A DNA stretch of 64,000 bases from Aquipseudomonas guryensis (GCF_014164785.1 NZ_JACJFN010000003.1:1-64000), one strand, 5' to 3'; shown: positions 20,746-29,930, numbered from the stretch's first letter. The notes: a model not told the origin generated them from the sequence alone. Numbers and translations: made by a program.

Positions 20746-20885
20746 GAACCTGTTCACGATCTTTTGGACTAGAGCCAGGCAAGGCAAAAACAGGCGAGGA
20801 AGCGGAGTTTACGAGTTGTAAATGAGCATTCCGAGCCTGTTTTTAACGCAGCATGGCCGACGGACAGGAGATCGTGAACAGGCTC
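20746..20885. mobile_element. MITE-like element with 16-bp terminal inverted repeats
   Basis: GAACCTGTTCACGATC at 20746-20761 pairs with GATCGTGAACAGGCTC at 20870-20885 (15 of 16). A second inner pair, AAAAACAGGC and GCCTGTTTTT, lies inside. It fills the space between the lysR stop and the crotonase stop and carries no gene. A related copy in opposite orientation is at 29,520-29,690. Confidence 0.8.
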
Positions 20886-21659
20886 TCAGGCGAACTTGGA
20901 GAAGTCCGGCTTGCGCCGCTGCATGAAGGCCGACAGCGCTTCGAGGGCTTCCGGCGAACGCAAACGCTGGCCGAACAGCGCACCCTCCTCCTCGATCACC
21001 TGGCGCAGCTCGGCACGCCCCGGCGCGCGCATCAGGCGCTTGCTGTCAGCCACAGCCGAAGGTGCCAATTCGAGGAAGCGCAGAGCCATCTCGCGGGCCT
21101 TGGCCAGCACCTCGGCGCCGCCTTCCAGCGCCGCATTGGCGATACCCCACTGCGCTGCCTGCTCGCCGGTGAAGCTCTCGCCGAGCAGCAGCAGTTCGGA
21201 GGCGCGGGCCTGACCGAGCAGGCGCGGCAGGATCAGGCTGGAGCCGAACTCCGGGCACAGGCCGAGGTTGACGAAGGGCATCTTCAACTTGGCGGTACGG
21301 CTGACATAGACCAGATCGCAATGCAGCAGCAGGGTGGTACCGATGCCCACCGCCGGGCCGTTGACCGCGGCGATCACCGGTTTGCTGAAGTCGAACAGCG
21401 CGCGCATGAACTGGAATACCGGACTGTCCATGCCGGTGGGCGGGGCCTGGAGGAAATCCGCCACGTCGTTGCCGCTGGTGAAGCATTCGCTGCCGCCGGT
21501 GATCAGTACCGCGCGCACGCTGCGGTCTTCGTTGGCAGCATCCAGCTGGTCGGCCAGCTGGCTGTACATGGCGCGGGTCAGGGCATTCATCTTGTCCGCG
21601 CGGTTCAGGCGCAGGGTCAGCAGGCCGCCTTCGCGCTCGACCAGTACATGCTCGCTCAT
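20886..21659 (-). CDS. Enoyl-CoA hydratase/isomerase (crotonase) family protein
   Basis: 257 residues from ATG 21659, with AAGGAG 6 bases upstream (a GTG one codon earlier is less favoured). The crotonase fold is shown by LNRADKMNALTRAMY, the first oxyanion-hole segment ECFTSGNDVADF and the second, AAVNGPAVGIGTTLLLHCD. One catalytic Glu is retained in LGLCPEFGSS; the second is not obvious, so isomerase activity is as likely as hydratase. It precedes the [2Fe-2S] reductase gene's 3' end in the same direction (42 bp gap), suggesting co-transcription. Confidence 0.88.
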   Translation of the reverse strand: MSEHVLVEREGGLLTLRLNRADKMNALTRAMYSQLADQLDAANEDRSVRAVLITGGSECFTSGNDVADFLQAPPTGMDSPVFQFMRALFDFSKPVIAAVNGPAVGIGTTLLLHCDLVYVSRTAKLKMPFVNLGLCPEFGSSLILPRLLGQARASELLLLGESFTGEQAAQWGIANAALEGGAEVLAKAREMALRFLELAPSAVADSKRLMRAPGRAELRQVIEEEGALFGQRLRSPEALEALSAFMQRRKPDFSKFA

Positions 21660-21701
21660 CACAACTCCTTGCAGATTCGGGGCGCCCCGAACGCAAGCAG
21701 C

Positions 21702-22640
21702 TTATGCGCGGGGCAGAAAGACGTCGGCCAGCACCTGGTTACGCGGCACGCCGGCCAGGTACAGGCGGCGCGCGAAACTTTCCACGCTGGCGGGAGAGCC
21801 GCAGAGTAAGGCGCGGGTTTGCCGGGAAACAAGCTTCAGTTCCGCCAAAACCGCTGTCAGCTCGGTCGCCGTCAGCAGCTCGACCTGCAGTTGCGGGTGC
21901 GTAGCGGCCAATGCCCGCAAGGCTTCGCCCAGGTAATGCTCAGAACTGTCGTGGGCCACATGCAGTACGCGGATCGGCCCCTCGTGCTGCTGGCGCAAGG
22001 CCTCGCGCAGGATGCCCCAGAGCGGCGCCAGGCCAGTGCCGGCCGCCAGCAGCCAGAGCGGATGGCTGTGCCAGTCCGGGTCATAGTGCAAGGCGCCGCC
22101 GCGCAGCTCACCCAGGCGCAACACATCACCGGGGCGGAACTGCCGCGCCGCATCGCTGAATGCGCCCGGCTGGCGGCAATCCAGATGGAACTCCAACCAG
22201 GCATCCTCGCCCGGCAGGCTGGCCAGTGAATAAGGTCGCGCCAGCGCTGCGTCAGCCCAGAGCACCAGATGCTGGCCGGCGCTGTAGCGCAGGTTTTTTT
22301 CCGGCTGCAAGCGCAGGCGCAGCACGCTCGGGCTCAGCCAGTCGCTGGCCACTACCTTGGCCGGCAGGCCGTCGCGGGCCGGGTCGAACAGCTCCAGGAT
22401 CAGCTCATCGACGACCCGGCACTGGCAGGCCAGGCGCCAGCCCTCGGCCAGGCGCTCGGGGCTCAGGGCCTGCGGCGCGGCGTTCTCCACCTCGCCGCGT
22501 ACGCAGCGCACCAGGCAGGCATGGCAACTACCGGCACGGCAGCTATAGGGCACGCGCAAGCCTGCAGCGTTGAGTGCGTCGAGCAGGTTGCTAGCGTTGG
22601 GCACCGACCAGGACTGGCCGGCCACATGAAGTTCAGGCAC
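21702..22640 (-). CDS. [2Fe-2S] ferredoxin / FAD-NAD(P)H oxidoreductase fusion
   Basis: 312 residues from a GTG at 22640 that overlaps the stop of the upstream GGDEF gene (GTGCCTGA), a translational-coupling arrangement; a longer open frame upstream is ignored. The N-terminal plant-type ferredoxin has CRAGSCHACLV and a fourth Cys in RLACQC. A ferredoxin-reductase FAD domain (ARPYSLAS) and an NAD(P)-binding domain (LLAAGTGLAPLWGIL) follow. Proteins of this layout serve as reductases of oxygenases or flavoenzymes. The partner is unknown; the crotonase downstream is a candidate pathway neighbour. Confidence 0.9.
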   Translation of the reverse strand: MPELHVAGQSWSVPNASNLLDALNAAGLRVPYSCRAGSCHACLVRCVRGEVENAAPQALSPERLAEGWRLACQCRVVDELILELFDPARDGLPAKVVASDWLSPSVLRLRLQPEKNLRYSAGQHLVLWADAALARPYSLASLPGEDAWLEFHLDCRQPGAFSDAARQFRPGDVLRLGELRGGALHYDPDWHSHPLWLLAAGTGLAPLWGILREALRQQHEGPIRVLHVAHDSSEHYLGEALRALAATHPQLQVELLTATELTAVLAELKLVSRQTRALLCGSPASVESFARRLYLAGVPRNQVLADVFLPRA

Positions 22641-23751
22641 CCGCGCCCTCCCAGGCCGCATCGCAGCGATTACGTCCGCCACGCTTGGCCCGGTACAAGG
22701 CCTGGTCGGCCCGTTGCAGGGCCACATCGAGGTCATCACCTTCGCTGAGCAGGGTCATCCCGGCGGACAGGCTCAGGCTGGCGACCTGTACGCCCAGCGG
22801 CTCGGCCGCGGCAAAGGCTTCGCGCAAGCGCTCGCAGCAAGTGGTCAGACGATCGGCGTCGGCGTTGGGCAGGAGCAGGACAAACTCCTCGCCACCGTAA
22901 CGTGCCAGCACATCACCATCACGCACACAGGCCCGCGCCACTGCGGCAAAGGTCTGTAGCACACGATCGCCGGCGGCATGGCCGTGTACATCGTTGATCC
23001 GCTTGAAGTAGTCGAGATCGATCAGGGCCAGGCCGTGCTGGCGTCCCGGGCCGAGGTTCTCCAGCTCACGCAGGGCAAGGCGCAGGAAGTGGCGGCGGTT
23101 GAACAGGCCGGTCAGCTCGTCGGTGGCCACCAGGTCTTCAAGCTGACGCATCATGCCGCGCAGGGTGTCCTGGTGCGCCTGCAGGGCGAAGCTGCGCTGG
23201 CGCATGCGCTGGCGCAAACCCTGGATGTAACTGGCAAACAGGCTTTGCCAGGCGAGCGCGAGGAACAAGGCGCAGCACTGCAGCAACGCCAGCCCCGGAT
23301 CGGCCAGGCGCATCTGATAGCCTTCCCACAGATTGAGGCTGGAGAAAGCGAAAAAGGCAAAGAAGGCGCAGCGCACGAAGACCCTAGGCTGCAGCTGGAA
23401 AATGCCGAACAGCAGGATGATCAGGTAGAACATCAACAGGCTGCCACGGGCGCTGTCGAAGCTGGCCAACACAAAGGTATGCAGGGCCAGGGCGACCAGG
23501 ATTTGCGCTTCCGTCAGGCTGGGATCGCGAAAGCGCAGGTTGTAGCCCGTACGGAACAGCAGCAGGAAGCTCAGCTGGGAAACCATCACCAGCCCACTGC
23601 AGAACAGTGCCCAGGATATCTGGCCACTGAACAGGTCGCTGAATACAGCCAGCCACAGCAACGCCAGAGCCAGCCCGTGGGTGGCCGCGGCCATGCCGAA
23701 ACGCTTCAGCAGCAGACTTTGCAAGGTTCGTTTGGCTACCCGGTGAGTCAT
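22633..23751 (-). CDS. Membrane diguanylate cyclase (in the position of sadC)
   Basis: 372 residues from ATG 23751. Five or six hydrophobic segments occupy about residues 20-190, then a coiled linker and a GGDEF domain. The active-site motif is RYGGEEF (catalytically competent), and RDGD lies 5 residues before it, the RxxD inhibitory site. It should make c-di-GMP from GTP at the inner membrane with product inhibition. In P. aeruginosa the gene I recall between the ferredoxin reductase and fumarase is sadC; this one is in the same position but shorter, so orthology is plausible, not proven. Confidence 0.88.
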   Translation of the reverse strand: MTHRVAKRTLQSLLLKRFGMAAATHGLALALLWLAVFSDLFSGQISWALFCSGLVMVSQLSFLLLFRTGYNLRFRDPSLTEAQILVALALHTFVLASFDSARGSLLMFYLIILLFGIFQLQPRVFVRCAFFAFFAFSSLNLWEGYQMRLADPGLALLQCCALFLALAWQSLFASYIQGLRQRMRQRSFALQAHQDTLRGMMRQLEDLVATDELTGLFNRRHFLRLALRELENLGPGRQHGLALIDLDYFKRINDVHGHAAGDRVLQTFAAVARACVRDGDVLARYGGEEFVLLLPNADADRLTTCCERLREAFAAAEPLGVQVASLSLSAGMTLLSEGDDLDVALQRADQALYRAKRGGRNRCDAAWEGAGA

Positions 23752-23995
23752 TGTGCTCTGGGCTCCGTCCCGTACTGGCACCTGGCCTCACTCTACCCCT
23801 GCGGGCACAAAAAACCTAGGGTCATGGCACTGTGTCCGGCGCCTGAAAAATGGCGTCCATACGACCAGGGTCGACTGCCGGCGACTGTGCCGCAGCCCTC
23901 TACCGCGCTATACTTCGGCGCCTTTTTTGATGCAGTGCGCCGGGTCGTGGTCCGGCGCTTCCCTACCGATGTTCCCGTACTAGAGGAGCGCTTGC

Positions 23996-25519
23996 ATGAC
24001 CGTGATCAAGCAGGATGACCTGATTCAGAGCGTCGCCGACGCCCTGCAGTTCATCTCCTACTACCACCCCGTCGACTTCATCCAGGCCATGCATGAGGCC
24101 TACCTGAAGGAAGAGTCGCCGGCCGCGCGCGACTCCATGGCGCAGATCCTGATCAACTCGCGCATGTGCGCCACTGGCCACCGGCCGATCTGCCAGGACA
24201 CCGGTATCGTCACCGTGTTCGTCCGCGTCGGCATGGACGTACGCTGGGATGGCGCGACCATGAGCGTCGACGACATGATCAACGAGGGCGTACGCCGCGC
24301 CTACAACCTGCCGGAAAACGTCCTGCGCGCCTCGATCCTGGCCGACCCAGCCGGTGCCCGCAAGAACACCAAGGACAACACCCCGGCCGTGATCCACTAC
24401 TCCATCGTCCCTGGCGACCAGGTGGAAGTGGACGTCGCAGCCAAAGGCGGCGGCTCCGAGAACAAGTCGAAGATGGCCATGCTCAACCCGTCCGACTCGA
24501 TCGTCGACTGGGTGCTCAAGACCGTCCCGGAAATGGGCGCCGGCTGGTGCCCGCCGGGCATGCTCGGCATCGGCATCGGCGGCACCGCCGAGAAGGCCGC
24601 AGTGATGGCCAAGGAAGTGCTGATGGAGTCCATCGACATCCATGAGCTGAAAGCCCGCGGCCCGCAGAACAAGATCGAGGAAATGCGCCTCGAGCTGTTC
24701 GACAAGGTCAACCAGCTGGGCATCGGTGCCCAGGGCCTCGGCGGCCTGACCACCGTGCTCGACGTGAAGATCATGGACTACCCGACCCACGCCGCCTCCC
24801 TGCCGGTGTGCATGATCCCCAACTGCGCCGCCACCCGTCACGCCCACTTCGTGCTCGACGGTTCCGGCCCAGCCGAACTGGAAGCGCCGCCCCTCGACGC
24901 CTACCCGGAAATCGTCTGGGAAGCCGGCCCGAGCGCGCGCCGCGTCAATCTGGACACCATCACTCCGGAAGAAGTGCAGAGCTGGAAACCGGGCGAGACC
25001 GTGCTGCTCAACGGCAAGATGCTCACCGGCCGCGACGCCGCGCACAAGCGCATGGTCGACATGCTGAACAAGGGCGAAGAACTGCCGGTGGACCTTAAAG
25101 GTCGCTTCATCTATTACGTCGGCCCGGTCGATCCGGTCGGTGACGAAGTAGTCGGCCCAGCCGGCCCGACCACCGCCACGCGGATGGACAAGTTCACCCG
25201 GCAGATCCTCGAAAGCACCGGCCTGCTGGGCATGATCGGCAAGTCCGAGCGCGGCCCGATCGCCATCGACGCGATCAAGGACAACAAGGCCGTGTACCTG
25301 ATGGCCGTCGGCGGCGCCGCCTACCTGGTCGCCCAGGCGATCAAGAAGTCCAAGGTGCTGGCCTTCGCCGAGCTGGGTATGGAAGCCATCTACGAGTTCG
25401 AAGTGAAGGACATGCCGGTAACCGTGGCGGTCGATACCAAAGGCGAGTCGGTGCACATCACCGGCCCGGCGATCTGGCAGAAGAAGATCCACGACAGCCT
25501 GGCGGTGGAAATCAAGTAA
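23996..25519 (+). CDS. Class I fumarate hydratase
   Basis: 507 residues. The class I ([4Fe-4S], oxygen-sensitive) fumarase interconverts fumarate and L-malate in the TCA cycle. Recognisable blocks are HRPICQDTGIVTVF (a cluster Cys), GGGSENKSKMAMLNPS, CPPGMLGIGIGGTAEKA, IPNCAATRHAHF and the C-terminal GGAAYLVAQAIKKSKV. Length is typical. GAGGAG lies about 6-10 bases before the ATG. It is divergent from the GGDEF-reductase-crotonase cluster and ends in a strong terminator. Confidence 0.96.
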   Translation: MTVIKQDDLIQSVADALQFISYYHPVDFIQAMHEAYLKEESPAARDSMAQILINSRMCATGHRPICQDTGIVTVFVRVGMDVRWDGATMSVDDMINEGVRRAYNLPENVLRASILADPAGARKNTKDNTPAVIHYSIVPGDQVEVDVAAKGGGSENKSKMAMLNPSDSIVDWVLKTVPEMGAGWCPPGMLGIGIGGTAEKAAVMAKEVLMESIDIHELKARGPQNKIEEMRLELFDKVNQLGIGAQGLGGLTTVLDVKIMDYPTHAASLPVCMIPNCAATRHAHFVLDGSGPAELEAPPLDAYPEIVWEAGPSARRVNLDTITPEEVQSWKPGETVLLNGKMLTGRDAAHKRMVDMLNKGEELPVDLKGRFIYYVGPVDPVGDEVVGPAGPTTATRMDKFTRQILESTGLLGMIGKSERGPIAIDAIKDNKAVYLMAVGGAAYLVAQAIKKSKVLAFAELGMEAIYEFEVKDMPVTVAVDTKGESVHITGPAIWQKKIHDSLAVEIK

Positions 25520-25537
25520 CACCGCGCAGCAGTGACG

Positions 25538-25565
25538 AAGCCCGGCCCAGTGCCGGGCTTTTTCA
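25538..25565 (+). terminator. Terminator of fumarase gene
   Basis: AAGCCCGGC / GCCGGGCTT stem with a 5-base loop followed by TTTTT. Confidence 0.92.
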
Positions 25566-25654
25566 TGGGCAACCTTTTTATGGGCAAAAAAATGACCCGT
25601 CGGGTGCGGGTCGTAAAGGCAGGCTGGATAACCAGCCGTGCTCAGGGATAAAAG

Positions 25655-25692
25655 ACCGACAGCCGAAATAAAGGGGAGAAGTGGCTGTCGGT
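25655..25692 (-). terminator. Terminator of the acyl-CoA dehydrogenase gene
   Basis: ACCGACAGCC at 25655-25664 pairs exactly with GGCTGTCGGT at 25683-25692. On the minus strand a CTTTTATCC tract follows. Confidence 0.75.
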
Positions 25693-25702
25693 TGCGCAGA
25701 CG

Positions 25703-27481
25703 TTAAGCGGCGAACTCCTCCTCGCTGAAGGCCATCAGGCTGCTCTTGCCGGCCTGCACCTCGGCCAGCAGGCTGTCAGTTTCAGTCAGCACGCGTGCCA
25801 TGTAGAAATCAGCTGACTTGAGCTTGGCACCATAGAAAGCGCTTTCGCTGCTGCCAGCGGCCAGCTTGTGCTGGGCAGTCAGCGCCATGCGCGACCAGAA
25901 CCAGGCCAGGGTGGTCAGAGCAAACAGACGCAGGTAAGGCACGGATGCGGCGCCCGCCTGCTCCGGGTCCTTCATACCTTCAGTGGCGATCCACATCGTG
26001 GCCTGTTGCAGCTGCTTGAGCGCCTTGCCCACAGCCGCAGCATGCGGCGCGTCGGCATTGGCCTTGAGCCAGCCTTCGACCAGGGCGAAGTAGCTACGCA
26101 CCGCGCGACCACCGCCCAGGGCCAGCTTGCGCCCGACCAGGTCGAGGGCCTGGATGCCGTTGGTGCCTTCGTAGATACGGGTGATGCGGCAATCGCGCAC
26201 CAGTTGCTCGATGCCCCAGTCTTCGGTGAAGCCGGAGCCGCCGAGTACCTGCAGGCCATCGTTGGCGCAGTTGAAACCTTCATCGGTGAGGAACGCCTTG
26301 ACCACCGGGGTCAGCAGTTGCACCAGATCGTCGGACTGCTGGCGTACCTGCGGATCTTCATGGTCATGGGCGACATCAAGGTGCATGCCGGTGAAATAAG
26401 CCAGAGCGCGGCAACCTTCGATCATCACCTTCTGCCGCAGCAGCATGCGCCGTACATCCGGGTGCACCAGGATCGGATCAGCGGGTTTGTCCGCCACTTT
26501 CGGGCCCGACAGCGAGCGACTCTGCAGGCGCTCTTTGGCGAAACCAAGGCTGACCTGGTAGGCACTCTCGGCAATCCCCAGCCCCTGCATACCGACCATC
26601 AGGCGCGCCGAGTTCATCATGGTGAACATGCACTTGAGGCCCTTGTTCGGCTCGCCGATCAGCCAGCCGCGAGCGCCCTCGAAGTTCATCACGCAGGTGG
26701 CCGAGCCCTTGATGCCCATCTTGTGTTCCAGACCGCCGCAGAACGCCGGGTTACGCGTACCGTCTTCGAGGAACTTGGGCACTAGGAACAGTGAGATGCC
26801 TTTGACGCTGTCCGGGGCATCCGGCAGCTTGGCCAGCACCAGGTGAGCGATGTTGTCGGCAAGGTCATGCTCGCCGCCGGTAATCCAGATCTTGGTGCCG
26901 CTGATGGCGTAGCTGCCATCGGCCTGGGGCAGTGCACGGGTGCGGATCAGGCCCAGGTCGGTGCCGCACTGCGGCTCGGTCAGACACATGGTGCCAGTCC
27001 ACTCGCCACTGATCAGCTTGGGCAAGTACTGATCCTGCTGTTCACGGGTACCGTGTTCGGTCAACGCGTTGATAGCACCGTGGGTCAGGCCCGGGTACAT
27101 GCCCAGCGACAGGTTGGCCGAGCAGACCATCTCTTCAACCATCATGTTCAGCACATGGGGCAGACCCTGGCCGCCGAACTCCGGAGCACAGGCCAGTGCG
27201 GTCCAGCCACCTTCGGCGAACTGCTTGTAGGCCGCCGGGAAGCCATCGGGGGTTTTCACCGCCTTGCTCTGCGGGTCGTACTGGCAGCCCTGTTTGTCGC
27301 CGGGGCCATTCAGTGGAGCGAGGACGTTTTCCGCCAGCTTGGCGGCCTCCTCGAGTATGGCGCCACCGAGATCGTTACCGAACTCGCGCTGACTGGGCAG
27401 CGACTGCAGGGTGGCATAAGCGTCGAGCACCTCGTCGAAAACGAAGCGCATATCACGTAAGGGAGCACGGTAAGCAGGCAT
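25703..27481 (-). CDS. Acyl-CoA dehydrogenase (long, C-terminal-domain type)
   Basis: 592 residues, the longer class of FAD acyl-CoA dehydrogenases with an extra C-terminal helical domain (annotated in places as DmdC-like). It introduces a trans-2 double bond in an acyl-CoA and passes electrons to electron-transfer flavoprotein. Seen: TGTMCLTEPQCGTDLGLIRT, ISGTKIWITGGEHDL (FAD), and RITRIYEGTNGIQALDLVGR with the catalytic Glu. Substrate is unknown. TGTACA boxes upstream (27500-27533) are shared with the fol promoter, so it may belong to the regulon of the neighbouring MerR protein. Confidence 0.93.
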   Translation of the reverse strand: MPAYRAPLRDMRFVFDEVLDAYATLQSLPSQREFGNDLGGAILEEAAKLAENVLAPLNGPGDKQGCQYDPQSKAVKTPDGFPAAYKQFAEGGWTALACAPEFGGQGLPHVLNMMVEEMVCSANLSLGMYPGLTHGAINALTEHGTREQQDQYLPKLISGEWTGTMCLTEPQCGTDLGLIRTRALPQADGSYAISGTKIWITGGEHDLADNIAHLVLAKLPDAPDSVKGISLFLVPKFLEDGTRNPAFCGGLEHKMGIKGSATCVMNFEGARGWLIGEPNKGLKCMFTMMNSARLMVGMQGLGIAESAYQVSLGFAKERLQSRSLSGPKVADKPADPILVHPDVRRMLLRQKVMIEGCRALAYFTGMHLDVAHDHEDPQVRQQSDDLVQLLTPVVKAFLTDEGFNCANDGLQVLGGSGFTEDWGIEQLVRDCRITRIYEGTNGIQALDLVGRKLALGGGRAVRSYFALVEGWLKANADAPHAAAVGKALKQLQQATMWIATEGMKDPEQAGAASVPYLRLFALTTLAWFWSRMALTAQHKLAAGSSESAFYGAKLKSADFYMARVLTETDSLLAEVQAGKSSLMAFSEEEFAA

Positions 27482-27499
27482 TGATCTGAACCCTTAAGC

Positions 27500-27533
27500 T
27501 GTACAAGTAAATTTAATGTACAGCTTTTGTATA
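27500..27533 (-). promoter_or_regulatory. TGTACA operator cluster upstream of acyl-CoA dehydrogenase
   Basis: TGTACA at 27500-27505 and 27517-27522 and TGTATA at 27528-27533, within 52 bp of the start codon. As direct repeats of palindromic hexamers they resemble binding sites reported for LitR/PplR-type MerR regulators, though the spacing is not identical to what I recall. Confidence 0.6.
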
Positions 27534-27612
27534 GCGACAAGCCTACACAGTGCAAGCTTTTTTCGGAAAATAGGCAAAATCAGACGACGCCCTACTCACT
27601 TGTGTCGTTAGC

Positions 27613-27618
27613 TGTACA
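27613..27618. promoter_or_regulatory. Additional TGTACA box
   Basis: GCTGTACAAG repeats the 10 bases around the box at 27500. It lies 132 bp upstream of the dehydrogenase gene in the 290-bp space before merR's 3' end, which otherwise holds no gene. Confidence 0.5.
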
Positions 27619-27771
27619 AGGGGGAAATGTTTTTAACGGCTATTTCGGATCGCCCGCAGGGGGCGCCATGGGCGCCAGAAAACTCGTAGAGAGTTCCCGG
27701 TGCGCACGAAAAAGCGCGCTGGCTGTGTGGGCAGGAGGAATGTCAGCCCCGCAAAGATCCTGAAGACGTTC

Positions 27772-28716
27772 TCAGGTATCCAGATGACCGGCGAGGAATT
27801 GCTGCAGGCGCTGGTGCATCAGACGCCCTTCATTGCCCAGACAGGCAATCGGCGAGCCGCTGAGCTCTTCCTCGACCAGTTCGGAGGCATCGCCGGCCAG
27901 CAGCAGCGGACAGGGCAACGCCAGAGCTAGACGACTGAGCTGACGCGGCAGATCGTCTGCCGGTGGCTGGTTGGAGAACAGCACCAGCGCCTGGGGCTGC
28001 ACCTTCTCGCAGACCAGCGCCAGCTCCTCCAACGGCTGGCCCAACGCCAGCACCTGCACCCGGCCTTCGGCACCACCGAGCAACAGGCCGGCCACCAGCA
28101 GTTCCAGCTCACGGCAATGCCCCGGCAAGGCCGACAACAGCACAGCGCCCTGCCCGCTGGCAGCCAGTTGCAGGCGCTGTAAGGCGCGAGCACGGAGGAA
28201 GGCATCGAGGAACAGCCAGGCACTGGTCTGGCCGTAATCGTCACGGTGCAGCAGCAACTCCTGCCACAGCGGCACGAAGATATCCTGGAACACCACCAGC
28301 AACGGGTAGGTGGAGAAAATCTGGCCGTACAGGCGCTCCAGCTGCACGCCATCGAATGCCGCCACGGCGCTACGGATACGCGCCTGCCACTCGCCCCACT
28401 CGCTGGCGGTGACCTCGACATAGACCGGTGTCGGCATCTTGATCGCGCTGCTGCGGGCGAGAATCTTGCCGACCTTGCTCACCGATACGCCACGCTCGAT
28501 CCAGGCGAGGATGCTGCGTACCGATTCGATGTCCGCCGCCGAATACAGGCGATGGCCACTGTCGGTGCGGGTCGGCTGGATCAACCCATAGCGTCGCTCC
28601 CAGGCACGCAAGGTAACCGGGTGGACCCCGGTAAGCCGCGAAACCTCACGAATGGGAAACAACTCCTCCTGTTGCAGGGAGTCGGAGACAAGAGCAGCGC
28701 CAGCGCGTTCGGTCAT
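27772..28716 (-). CDS. MerR-family regulator of the LitR class II / PplR type
   Basis: 314 residues from ATG 28716. The N-terminal MerR HTH reads FPIREVSRLTGVHPVTLRAW with ERRYGLIQPTRT. The C-terminal 200 residues have the shape of a cobalamin-binding light-sensor (CarH/LitR) domain, but the DxHxxG cobalamin ligand motif and the Wx9EH motif are absent. This is the pattern of class II LitR proteins, such as P. putida PplR proteins, which lack B12 and depend on a partner photosensor. TGTACA boxes on both sides suggest it controls the dehydrogenase and fol genes. Family call from motifs. Confidence 0.75.
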   Translation of the reverse strand: MTERAGAALVSDSLQQEELFPIREVSRLTGVHPVTLRAWERRYGLIQPTRTDSGHRLYSAADIESVRSILAWIERGVSVSKVGKILARSSAIKMPTPVYVEVTASEWGEWQARIRSAVAAFDGVQLERLYGQIFSTYPLLVVFQDIFVPLWQELLLHRDDYGQTSAWLFLDAFLRARALQRLQLAASGQGAVLLSALPGHCRELELLVAGLLLGGAEGRVQVLALGQPLEELALVCEKVQPQALVLFSNQPPADDLPRQLSRLALALPCPLLLAGDASELVEEELSGSPIACLGNEGRLMHQRLQQFLAGHLDT

Positions 28717-28952
28717 GGAAGGAATCGCCGAAAGAGAATGCCCGCAGTGTACCTCAGGCAAGGCCCAGGCCTGAAATGCCCAGGCCACATGTGCTACAGA
28801 GCCTGCACCACAAGCCGCTGACGAGCAAACCGCTGGCGTAATCGAGAAAAACCGGAATAATCGCGTCTGTCATTATGCGCAGTGCCATCACCCCGGCGCT
28901 GCGGGATGCGCCTGCCCTATCCGGGCCGGCGTTCGCTGCAAGGAGATACACA

Positions 28953-29519
28953 ATGTCTGCTGATCCCGTCACCCTGATGGTGGCCCGTCGCGTCCATCGC
29001 GAACGCTTCCCCGAATTCCGCACCTGGCTGCATGAAGGCCAGTTGCTCGCTGCCGATTTTGCGGGCTACCTGGGATCAGGTGTATTGGCGCCACCACCAG
29101 GCGACGACGAATTCCAGATCGTCTTCCGCTTCGCCGATCAGACCACGCTCGCCGCCTGGGAACACTCGGCATCGCGCCGGGCCTGGCTGCAACGCGGCAG
29201 CGGACTGTTCGCCGACCCGCAGGAGCGGCGTATCCAGGGCCTCGACGCCTGGTTCGGCCACAGCCTTCGCCAACCGCCACGCTGGAAGCAAAGCGTGGCC
29301 ATCTGGCTGGCGTTCTTCCCCGTATCGCTGGGCTTCAATCTGCTATTGGGTGGCTGGCTAGACGACCTGTCGCTGACCTTGCGCGTGCTGCTCAGCACCC
29401 TGGCGTTGACGCCCCTTATGACTTACTGGTTCATCCCGCTCTCGACCCGTTTGCTCGCCCCCTGGCTGCACGCGCGCAAAGCGTCTGCGCCCACAGACTC
29501 GGCCCTGCAGGTGCACTGA
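28953..29519 (+). CDS. Membrane-anchored ABM-domain protein
   Basis: 188 residues from ATG 28953 (AAGGAG 8 bases upstream). Residues 5-95 form an antibiotic-biosynthesis-monooxygenase-like ferredoxin fold (TLMVARRVHRERFPEFRTWL, and FRFADQTTLAAWEHSASRRAWL). Two hydrophobic segments at about 115-135 and 145-165 anchor it in the membrane. ABM domains without a flavin or metal often act as small oxygenases or heme-binding proteins; no catalytic residues are identified. It is divergent from merR (236 bp between starts). Confidence 0.85.
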   Translation: MSADPVTLMVARRVHRERFPEFRTWLHEGQLLAADFAGYLGSGVLAPPPGDDEFQIVFRFADQTTLAAWEHSASRRAWLQRGSGLFADPQERRIQGLDAWFGHSLRQPPRWKQSVAIWLAFFPVSLGFNLLLGGWLDDLSLTLRVLLSTLALTPLMTYWFIPLSTRLLAPWLHARKASAPTDSALQVH

Positions 29520-29690
29520 GAACCTGCTTACGATCTCCTGACTCGCGGCCATACCGCGTTAAAAACAGCCTCGGCAAGCCGCTTGCGGCTAACGCGCTTC
29601 AGCGCGGCCCGAAGGGTGAGTGAAACGAGTCATGCTCATTTACAGCCCGTAAACTCCGCTTGCTCGGCCGTTAATGTCGCAGACACATCT
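29520..29690. mobile_element. MITE-like element, second copy, inverted and interrupted
   Basis: Left end GAACCTGCTTACGATCTCCT matches the reverse complement of the right end of the element at 20746-20885; GCGTTAAAAACAG and CATTTACA..CGTAAACTCCGCTT match its interior. About 50 bp (around 29581-29630, CGCTTGCGGCTAACGCGC...) is inserted, and the right end is degenerate. It begins immediately after the stop of the ABM gene. Confidence 0.72.
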
Positions 29691-29702
29691 ATCTACACAA
29701 GC

Positions 29703-29727
29703 TGTACAGAATCCGAAAAGCTGTACA
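29703..29727. promoter_or_regulatory. Pair of TGTACA boxes upstream of folM
   Basis: TGTACA at 29703-29708 and 29722-29727, each inside AAGCTGTACA-like sequence. Same hexamer as upstream of the dehydrogenase gene. Confidence 0.6.
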
Positions 29728-29753
29728 CGAGAAGCCGCAGGGGAATTTCGATA

Positions 29754-29799
29754 TAAGCAATTAAATTGCTTAAATATCATATAGATATGCTTATTTAAG
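29754..29799. promoter_or_regulatory. AT-rich nested palindrome upstream of folM
   Basis: TAAGCAAT-TAA-ATTGCTTA (29754-29772) overlaps CTTAAATA (29769-29776) paired with TATTTAAG (29792-29799), with ATATC-ATATA-GATAT between. Such overlapping dyads suggest a protein-binding site or cruciform. Its relation to the TGTACA boxes is unknown. Confidence 0.55.
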
Positions 29800-29832
29800 T
29801 CAGCAAAACGGATTCCCACAGACTGCGCATGG

Positions 29833-29859
29833 TTGTACAAAGCCAGTGCCTGGTATAAG
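29833..29859 (+). promoter_or_regulatory. Candidate folM promoter with TGTACA over the -35
   Basis: TTGTAC at 29833-29838 as -35 and TATAAG at 29854-29859 as -10, 15-base spacer, about 70 bp before folM. The -35 overlaps a TGTACA box. Confidence 0.5.
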
Positions 29860-29930
29860 TTTGTCCTGTCATCGGCAGTTTAGGGCACAGGTCCTGGCTG
29901 CCACTTCATCCTCCTGTATGCGAGGCATCC

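Noticed and set aside
23963..25522. 519-codon minus-strand frame opposite the fumarase gene
   Set aside because: Shadow of the plus-strand fumarase gene, whose family blocks are clear.
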